From NCBI RefSeq assembly GCF_958298935.1, contig NC_084940.1, forward strand, positions 3,936,001 through 4,000,000: a stretch of 64,000 nucleotides of DNA. Reading direction: 5' to 3'. The stretch comes from Phragmites australis. Its lineage: Eukaryota; Streptophyta; Magnoliopsida; Poales; Poaceae. A program made the position numbers and the translations under genes. Positions 56,489 through 64,000 of this stretch are shown one piece after another (the first letter of the stretch is position 1; the number at the start of each line of letters is the position of its first letter). The notes below the pieces were generated by a model. That model saw only the letters and a list, made by a program, of their open reading frames with translations. It was not told where the DNA came from and did no database searches.

Positions 56489-59400
56489 GCAAGGTCGAGG
56501 GATATTCCTCTTTCTATGGTAGTCTCCAGCAAGTGAACCCAGAGGGAGCGCCCCTTGATTTTTGCCAGAGTCATGGCTTCATCACCGAAGAGGATACGAA
56601 AGGGAGTAAACCCAGTGGGGCAGGTGACCATAGTGTGGAGGGATCACAACACCTTTTGAATCTCTTTAACCCATAAGCCTTTAGCAAGGCCGACGAGACA
56701 TCGGTTTAGTCCAGAGTGGATGTTGTCGTTGGCGTGCTCGACCGCCCCGTTGGATTGAGGGTGATGAACCACGACAAAGCACATATCGATGCTGAGGTCT
56801 TCTCAGAACTCCCATAATGGGCCAGAGTCAAACTGTGTCCTATTGTCTATGGTGAGGTGTCAGGGGACACCAAAGCAGCATATGACATTTTTTTAGAAGA
56901 ATTTCTGGATATTCTTAGATGTGATTGCCGTGAGGGGCTCGGCCTCGATCCATTTCGATAAGTACTCTAAGGCCACGACCACATACCGAAGGTTCCCTTT
57001 AGCGCAAGGAAATGGCCCGATTAAGTCCACCCCCTAGCGTGACAAGGGCCAAATGAGAGCGATTGGCTGCATTAGGGTTGGAGGATGGTGGCTTCGGTGT
57101 CCCATCAATTGTCATCCTTGGCAAGTGCGGATGAGTTCCTCAGCGTCGGTCATGATAGTAGGCCAATATAGCCCCTGGTGGAGCACTTTTCCTGTGAGGG
57201 AGAGAGGTGCGAGGTAGCTACAACAGAGCCCCTCGTGAACCTCTCTTAACAGGTTGCCCCCCTGCTCCTTGGTGACACAGCGGAGGATAGGGCTACAAAC
57301 TATGGTCTTGTAAAGGGCTCCATCAATCAGGAGGTAGCCCTTGGCATGCTGTTTAATACAATGAAGCTCGACCGGGTCATCAGACTCCTCTGTTCTCTTT
57401 AGGAAGGAGAAGAGGGAGGCCCTCCAGTTAGAAGGCCCGATGGGTAGGACAGTGGCGGCGGCCTCATCGGAGGTACCCGCTGGACTTCGGAGAAGGCCCC
57501 CGAAGGGAGGACCCTGCTCCGGTGGTGACCTTTGCCAGGGTGTCTACCTGGTATTGTTCGTGTGGAGTATGCTTCGCACTGAGATGCCTTGAAAGAACCT
57601 TTCGTCCTTGCTAATAGCTTCGAGGTACTTCAAGAGCTCTAGATGTCGGTCCTAGAAGCTCTTATTAATGTGCCTGAGAACAACTTGCGAGTCTGTTTTG
57701 ACAATTATCCTGGCGGACCCTAAAGCTTGAGCCTTGCAGAGCCCTAGGAGGATGGCCTCGTACTCGGTGATGTTGTTGGTTACTTTGAACTCCAAGTGAG
57801 CTACGAATGCCACCCGCTGGCTAGTCGTGGAGATGAGGTCAGCTTTGGCCCCTGCGCCACTAGACTTGTATGCTCCGCCAGCGTATACCGTCCGTATATC
57901 TTGAGGAGGGGTCTCCAGGGGCCCTGCGGACCGAGGAATCCATTCGGCGATGAAGTCAGCTGGGACCAACGACTTAATGGCCGTAAGAGCTGTGAACTGC
58001 ACCGGGAAGGGTGCGAGTTTCACTGCCCATTTGTCTATACGTCCCATCACCTCCCGATTGTAGAACATGTCGCCCAGTGGGTATGAGGTTGGTACGGTGA
58101 TGTCGTGAGCGAGGAAGTAGTGCCGAAGCTTGCGGAAGGTCATCAAAAGTGCATATACCACCTTTTTGAGCTATGTGTAACACGTCTTGGCCTCGACCAG
58201 GGCATCTGAAACGTAGTAAATCACCCTCTGAATGGAGCGGTTGTCCTTCTCCTCCCGTACAAGTATGGCACTTACAGCAGAGGTGGAGGCAGATAGGTAT
58301 AGGAGGAGCCCCTCACAGGAAGGGTTATAGCAAGCGTGTTAAGGTTGGAAAGGTGGGCTTTGAGGGACTCGAAGGTGTCCTGACACTTCATCGTCCACAT
58401 GAATGGCCTGAAGTCCCTCAATGTTTTGAAGAATGGAAGGTTGTGCTCGACAGACTGGGTAAGGAAATGACTGAGGACTGCCAGGCGACCGTCCAGGCGT
58501 TAGACCCCCTTCGAGGTGGTGTGGGTGCCATTTCTGTGATGGCACAGATTTTTCTAGGGTTAGCCTCGATGCCTCGCATGGAGATGAGGTATCCCAGTAA
58601 TTTTCCAGCTTTGAAATACGCACTTATCTAGGTTAAGCCGCACGCCAGCGACCTGCAGGTTATTGAAGGTTTCCTGTACGTCCATAACATGGTCGGCTTC
58701 AAGCTTGCTTTTAATGACTATGTCATCGACGTAGGCCTCCATGTTGCAATCTAACTATTGTTCTAGGATTTTTTGTACTATACGGGAGATGGCAGCTCGG
58801 CATTTATGAGGCCAAAAGGCCTTCGGACGTAGTAGTACACTTCGAAGGGGGTAATGAAGCTGGTCTTGCCCTCATCCTTAGCAACCATCCAAACCTGGTG
58901 GCATTCGGAGTACATGTCCTAGAAGTTGAGCAACTCATAGGCAGCGATGCAATCCACCAGTTGGTTTATGCGAGGAAGTGGGTATGGGTCTCGCAGGCAG
59001 GCTTTGTTGAGCGTCGTGATGTCAATGCACATGCGCCATTTCCCATTAAGCATCTTGACTAGGACAAGATTTGATAGCCACTTCGAATGGATGACTTCCC
59101 GGATGATGCCAGCCTCCAACAGCTTTCAAACCTCCTCCTTCGCGGCCTCCACTCGCTCGATGGACAGCTTGCGAAGCTCCTGTCGTACAGGCCAGGTCTA
59201 CGGGTCCACCCGTAGTGCATGCTCAATGATGTGGCGATTGACTCTAGGGAGGTCCTACTAGCCGCCTTTTCTTATGATGTCTCGAAAGCGCGAAGACCAT
59301 GCAAATACATCAGAGTTGTCCCTTAGGAGGGCTATGAGCTAGGCTTTCTGCTTTGAAGTGAGGTCGGCCCCGATTTGGAACACTTGATCGGGGTTCCCTA

Positions 59401-61754
59401 CTCCCAATGCGACGTGGTTGACGTCCCCCTCCGACCGGGGCTTCAGAGGGACCTGACATTTGAGACATACCGAGGAGGGATCTTTAAGGGGGCCTTCAGC
59501 CACGTTATACACGTGGCGGCTGTCGAGAGGGGCGGGGTGCCCATACTCGATGCGCCTAGCCAAGTATTAATTGTCATATACAGAGATCAGCCACTGGGGT
59601 CTAGGTATCTTTATGCAGAGGTAATTGTGAGAGGAGACTGCTCCGAACTTGTTCAGAGTTCCTTGCCCAAGGATGACGTTGTATGTGTAGGTCACGTCCA
59701 CGATGTCGAAGGTGATCATCTCGGTCCGCATGGCAGAGCCTTTGCTAAAGGCGATAGGTAGCTCTATCCGGCCTAGGGCATTGAGGGGAGCCCTGTTAAA
59801 CCCTTTAAAGTGGCCTCTGGGCTGGAGAGACCCGGCTCCGTGGAATGCAGAGCTAGTAGAAGGCATGTACGAAGAGGATATCTGCACCCGGAGCTGGTCC
59901 AGGGCATGTATGAAGAGGATATTCATGGAGCTTCCTTCGTCAATCGACACCCTCCGGACTTCAATTTTGGCGATGTTGACCGTGATGACCAGTGCGTCAG
60001 TATGGGGAAAGTTTACTCCCATAGTGTATTGTGGGAGAAGGTTACAGAGGCTTTGGCCCATCTAGGGACTTGGTGGTGGATGCTGGTGGCCTCGACATGG
60101 TTGACCCCACATGCATAATCCCATCACTGCCGCTTTGAGGAGCCACCGGAGGGTCCTCATCCTGGCATGGCCAGGACCACCCATCTAGCATGGTCCACTT
60201 CATCGACATGCTGCACCATGAGTAGTAGTGGTGGCGGCGGAGGTCAAGCTTGCGGGGGAGGGTTCTGGAAGGCCAGATGATCAATCTGCCAGCCGTATGC
60301 TAGCCTACAGTCTCTGCGCGGCTCGTTGCTGGCCTATCCCACGTCATGCATGCTACCTACCTTTCGAGGTACTCCTCTCCAAAGGTGATGAGGGTCTAGC
60401 AATCTTTGATGTTCTGGGCTCATCCTGTCCCGTGCAGAGTGCACCAATATCCTTCTTCTAGCTACTGGCCCTAGGTTTGCTTCCACTTGGGGAAGGCTCT
60501 GGAGCACTATCGGTTGTGCCCCCTTGAACGGGGTGAACTCGGAGCCCCACATGCTTGAGCAATGTTGTGCATGCCGTGTCGTTGTTTTTGTCGAGGCCTA
60601 CGCACCCTAAAGCTCTCGGCTTCCTAAGAGCCCTTTGTTACCGATGGAGGTGGGGGGCATGCAAGGACCCCGCTTGAGAGGTGGGTCATCGGGCTCGATG
60701 CAGGGGATCGTGGTGATGCATGATCTACCGACGGAGCCGCTCCTCCTCCACACGTGTGTATTCCTCGAATTTGCACATGAGGGCGCTTATTGAGCGCACA
60801 AGGCGTTGGTGCAGTTGATCGAGGAGAGGCTCAGTGGCCAGACCTTGGGTAGCGGCGTCAATGACCGATAACTTTGAAATACCCTTTATCTGGGCCTTGG
60901 TTTGGACGAACCTCTATAAGTACTTTCGGAGGGTCTCACCGGACTATTGCTTAATGTCATAAAAACTCCCAGAGGTCACTGGCTCAACGAAGGTACTCTG
61001 AAAGTTGTTACAGAAGGTGTCCCTAAGCTAGGAACAGGTTTAAATTGACTTAGGTTCAAGCGCCCAGAACCATCTTAGTGCTACTCTTTCCAGAGCAAGA
61101 GGAAAACACTTTGCCATGGTGGCTTGCCCACCTCCGTTGGCTTAAATGGCGAGGGCGTATGCGAGAGTGAACTCCTTCGAGTCTGAATCACCTTTGGATT
61201 TAGGTAGCTTGGGGGTCCGATACCCATCCGAGAAGGGTATAGCCTGCAGGTCTACCTAGAGGGGAGAGTCGGAGTTGACGAGCGGGGCCTCACGCCGATG
61301 GGCCTGAGGTTGCTACCTGTTAGTCGACTGCAGATGTCGCACGATGGTGATTCGTGATGATGATGAAACCCTCGCTGCCCCCGGAGCCTGGGCCAGTACA
61401 GTGTTGGTTGTTACAGTCGCCACAATGGTCATGTTGATAGGCGATTGTGCGGCCCGTAGGGTCGCCTGCATCTCCTTCGGTTGATCCTGGAGGGCTACCA
61501 CGTGCGCCTGCTAGCTGGCCGCGTCGGCTTGTGCGGTTGTGGCCTCAGCCTCAGCCCCTCTGGGGTATAGCGAGGTCTGCCCCTTGTTGCCACTGAAGGG
61601 CCTCCGAAACGGCGAGGCCCCTAGCATCTGTCACAATTAGGGTTGTGGTCGGATCACCGGTAACCACAGGGCTCTCATTCCGGCCAATTGAGAGGCTGAC
61701 ATCGGTGTAGCTTAAGCCAACCACCATACGTACATGGGCTGCTTGCTTTGTCAC
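56209..61754 (-). pseudogene. Decayed Ty3/gypsy gag-pol
   Basis: Domains appear on the minus strand in gypsy order. The Gag core is at about 61250-60720 (FTLAYALAI*ANGGGQATMA, ALERVALRWFWALEPKSI, GETLRKYL*RFVQTKAQIKG). A protease-like region lies near 59940 (RRVSIDEGSSMNILF). Reverse transcriptase spans 59119-58560 (NGKWRMCIDITTLNKACLRD, YPLPRINQLVD, MEAYVDDIVIKSK). RNase H is at 57900-57660 (FKVTNNITEYEAILLGLCKA). Integrase is at 57050-56500 (GVDLIGPFPCAKGNLRYVVV, TIDNRTQFDSGPLWEF, HHPQSNGAVEHAND, TGFTPFRILFGDEA). Integrase after RT/RNase H identifies gypsy. Many stops and frameshifts leave no frame longer than 169 codons. A (TA)n tract interrupts its 3' end. No LTR pair was found. Confidence 0.88.
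56420..56486. repeat. (TA)n microsatellite
   Basis: About 33 uninterrupted TA units near the 3' end of the decayed gypsy coding region. The Ile-Tyr frames across it are not coding. Confidence 0.97.
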
Positions 61755-61824
61755 TAACGTAAACTTTTATCTTGTTTGGAATCGTTACTTTTGGGTTGGT
61801 TCACTGCATATCACTTTGGTTTAA

Positions 61825-62068
61825 AAAAATAAGGCATATTATAATTTAATAAAATCAAACATTATAAATTTTAATTAAAATTAATTAAATTATGTACATA
61901 TTTAGTGTATAAAAGATATGTCAATAGATTTACATTTCACATATCTTTTATCAAGTTATTTGTTTCATAGCAATTGATAATATATTATAAGAAAATTTAA
62001 TAGTCAAAGTATACTATAAAAGATTTCTCAAATTCTAATTTGCCTTATAAAAAAGAAATGTATGGAGT
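61825..62068. mobile_element. Stowaway-like MITE
   Basis: Left AATAAGGCATATTATAATTT pairs with the inverted right part ATAAGGCAAATTAGAATTT. The right end reads ACTCCATACATTTC when inverted, close to the Stowaway start. The left terminus is worn. Confidence 0.5.
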
Positions 62069-62173
62069 AATTTATAATAATCCTATAAAAGCATACAATT
62101 AGTAGGTTGAACCTCTTACAGGATACACGAGACACAACAATCACCTTTTTATATTAAGATGTTATCTATTTTA

Positions 62174-62405
62174 CTCCGTTTATTCAAAAATAATTGGTGT
62201 ATTTCTTTTAGGCTCGATCTTTGAAGTTAGATTTTGATTAAGATTTTTTTACAAAGCATATATAGTGTGGAATCATTTTAAATTATGAATCTAGTTATGT
62301 AATTTATATACGAGATATTCTTATAATTTGATTTAAAGTTAGTTGAAGTATATAGAGTTTAATTTTTTAAAATAAAATATGTATACTATTTTCTAAACGG
62401 GGGAG
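62174..62405. mobile_element. Stowaway MITE
   Basis: 232 bp. Left CTCCGTTTATTCAAAAATAA and inverted right CTCCCCCGTTTAGAAAATAG are Stowaway-type ends. TA precedes the left end; the right duplicate reads CA. Confidence 0.65.
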
Positions 62406-62836
62406 CACGCTTCCAACTTGTGCTCGGACTTGTAGAACACCCTCATATACATATTGGAAACTTGGAACATGTATGGTCATGAACACATGATCGGAATTCG
62501 GAGCAAGCTAACACCACGAGCCAAGACCACCTTCTTCTCCATGGCATCTACGAATAACAAAACTGTGGGTGGTCCAACTCCACCGGATGCATGCAAAGAG
62601 GTAGGGATGGATCTGCACGGCAGAATTCAGAGGCATGCGTTTTGACCTCCAAGGCATGCGTTGTGACCTCCATAAATTGGGCATGCACTTGACGTTGATC
62701 AATCTCGTCTCGTCTCCTACCTGCACCGTACGTAGCTGCATCTTAAAAAGGGTCGTCGTGACTCGTGAGTCGCAGCACGAGCAGCAGAACCGTCAGATTC
62801 ATTCGTAAACATATTCAACCCCTTTTAAATCCGGTC

Positions 62837-62838
<2 letters not shown>

Positions 62839-62894
<56 letters not shown>
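62839..62894. repeat. (TA)n microsatellite
   Basis: 28 uninterrupted TA units; the Ile-Tyr open frame across it is an artefact. Confidence 0.97.
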
Positions 62895-62898
<4 letters not shown>

Positions 62899-63079
62899 TG
62901 CGCTGCTACTCGTAGCGAAAATGATTCTATCATATTATATGATAATAGTTTTGATAATTATTAACAATATAGTTAATGATACTTACATGTTTATCAAGAA
63001 TATATGTTAGTAGATCTCATAAATGCAATACATGAAGAAGTTATCGCAGCTGGGATAAATTTTGATCGAATTAAAAAAA

Positions 63080-63740
63080 TCTCAGGAAGATTTATCTCAC
63101 CTGAGGGTTCAATGCTGTGGAATGTTGAGTTCACCGGAGCATATTTGACAAAGTAGAAAAGAGGCTTGAAGACCTCATCGGAATGTTCGGTGATTAGCAA
63201 GTGTGCTCATTGGAGCAATTCATCTAGAGAATGGTGCCGTACTGAAGAATGAAGGCTAAACCTCACCGGATAGTCCGGTGATCAAAGGATGGCAACACCG
63301 GAGTGTTTCTGTCTAGAAAGCAAAATGGAACAACCCACTGTATGTCTGGTGATCAGACGAAAATACACACCAGAGTATTTTTAACAAAGAAGGTTGCAGC
63401 CATAAAAGATTGAAGATCAACACGCCGAAAGGTTCGATCATGAAGCAAGGCTATATTGGACAATTAACAGTGCAAAGAGGCAGAACGAAGTTCAAGACAT
63501 CAGATAATCCTGTGATGAAGTGATGTGCATCAGCTGCTTACATCGGAGCAATTTATACAGAGAGGATGCAATTGTCTTGGATGCTAAGTATATATTCACC
63601 GGATAGTCCGGTGATGGAGATTAAGTATACACCGGAGTGTTCGGTGTTCATAGAGGTTTAAGTGGGGGTTCCAACGGTAAGTTTGTGAGAGTATACTCAC
63701 CGGATGATCCATTGTTAGTGCTATTGTTCTCACAGGATCA
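63080..63740. repeat. Dispersed CACCGGA..TCCGGTG palindromes
   Basis: The imperfect palindrome CACCGGATAGTCCGGTGA occurs at about 63253 and 63596. Related forms such as ACACCGGAGTGTTCGGTG (63630), CACCGGATGATCC (63698), CATCGGAATGTTCGGTGA (63175) and ACACCGGAGTGTTTC (63288) alternate with them every 30-100 bp. Similar motifs are known from grass retroelement LTRs. Confidence 0.7.
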
Positions 63741-64000
63741 TCTAATGTTAACAACTTTTCTAAGTCGTTGGGTTAACGGCTAGTGCACGGGTTTAAGGCT
63801 ATAAATACACTTTCACTCAATCATTTGAGTTTGTTGGAGTCCTAAGAAGTTCATATACACTTGAGAAGACATCCAAGTCACTAAAATACTTGAAGTGATC
63901 ATCCAATGTGATTAAGTATACCATTAGAGAGTGATTAGTGCTTATAAGCCTAGAGAGTGTGTTGCTAGGTGATTGCTGCCTAGAGAGTGGATTAAGGAGT

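Larger units (their letters stand above)
62406..64000. other. Repetitive intergenic, no gene recognised
   Basis: No gene. It contains the TA tract at 62839-62894 and, from 63080, sequence dense in CACCGGA/TCCGGTG palindromes, probably part of a larger retroelement running off the window. Confidence 0.4.

Noticed and set aside
56209..56631. Ile-Tyr repeat frame across the TA tract, and a similar one at 62765-63010
   Set aside because: Produced by reading (TA)n as codons; the flanking text at 56.5 kb is integrase remnant, not one protein.

Overview
The window is nuclear DNA of a monocot, almost certainly a grass. Its genes have many introns with GT/AG borders and GC-rich first exons. The space between them is filled with decayed copia and gypsy retrotransposons, hAT remnants, and Stowaway and Tourist MITEs of the kind typical of Poaceae. 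I cannot fix the species. No prokaryotic features, tRNA, rRNA or CRISPR array were seen.

Four gene models have a consistent reading frame across all exons. (1) A DUF547/MIP1-type leucine-zipper protein, minus strand, 3553-6979, 11 exons, 525 aa. (2) A three-DC1-domain Cys/His-rich protein, plus strand, 19795-20740, 2 exons, 261 aa. (3) A proton pump interactor (PPI1-like) protein, minus strand, 27621-33364, 8 coding exons, 1431 aa, with an unusual ~800-residue acidic and repetitive N-terminal extension. (4) An HMG-CoA reductase, minus strand, 47313-51028, 4 exons, 569 aa. Two genes are broken. A DUF4228/PADRE gene (16575-17705, minus) is split inside a conserved motif by a 463-bp hAT-type element. 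A coiled-coil gene related to the At4g38062 family (about 39850-41262, plus) is eroded by stops, frameshifts and an internal loss.

Layout: 1-400 gypsy gag relic; 2221-2939 hAT-like element; 3.5-7.3 kb DUF547 gene; 9.1-10.2 kb possible DNA element; 12.2-12.8 kb nested Stowaway pair; 13.6-16.2 kb hAT element with transposase relic; 16.6-17.7 kb broken PADRE gene; 19.8-20.7 kb DC1 gene; 20850-25474 complete-length copia element with 5-bp target duplication; 27.6-33.8 kb PPI1 gene; 37.7-38.5 kb fold-back element; 39.3 kb Tourist; 39.9-41.3 kb coiled-coil pseudogene; 47.3-51.1 kb HMGR; 51.4-52.5 kb giant palindrome just upstream of HMGR; 53.9-61.8 kb decayed retroelement and minisatellite land; 61.8-62.4 kb MITEs; 63-64 kb repetitive, palindrome-rich sequence.

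The genes do not form a pathway. HMGR is the committed step of cytosolic isoprenoid synthesis, PPI1 relatives bind plasma-membrane H+-ATPase, and DC1 and DUF547 proteins are mostly uncharacterised. The most interesting material is how the mobile DNA has acted on genes: a datable gene knock-out by a small hAT element, a copia element just behind a DC1 gene whose stop codons are all deamination-type transitions, and a ~1.16-kb fold-back next to HMGR whose inner arms are much better preserved than its outer arms.
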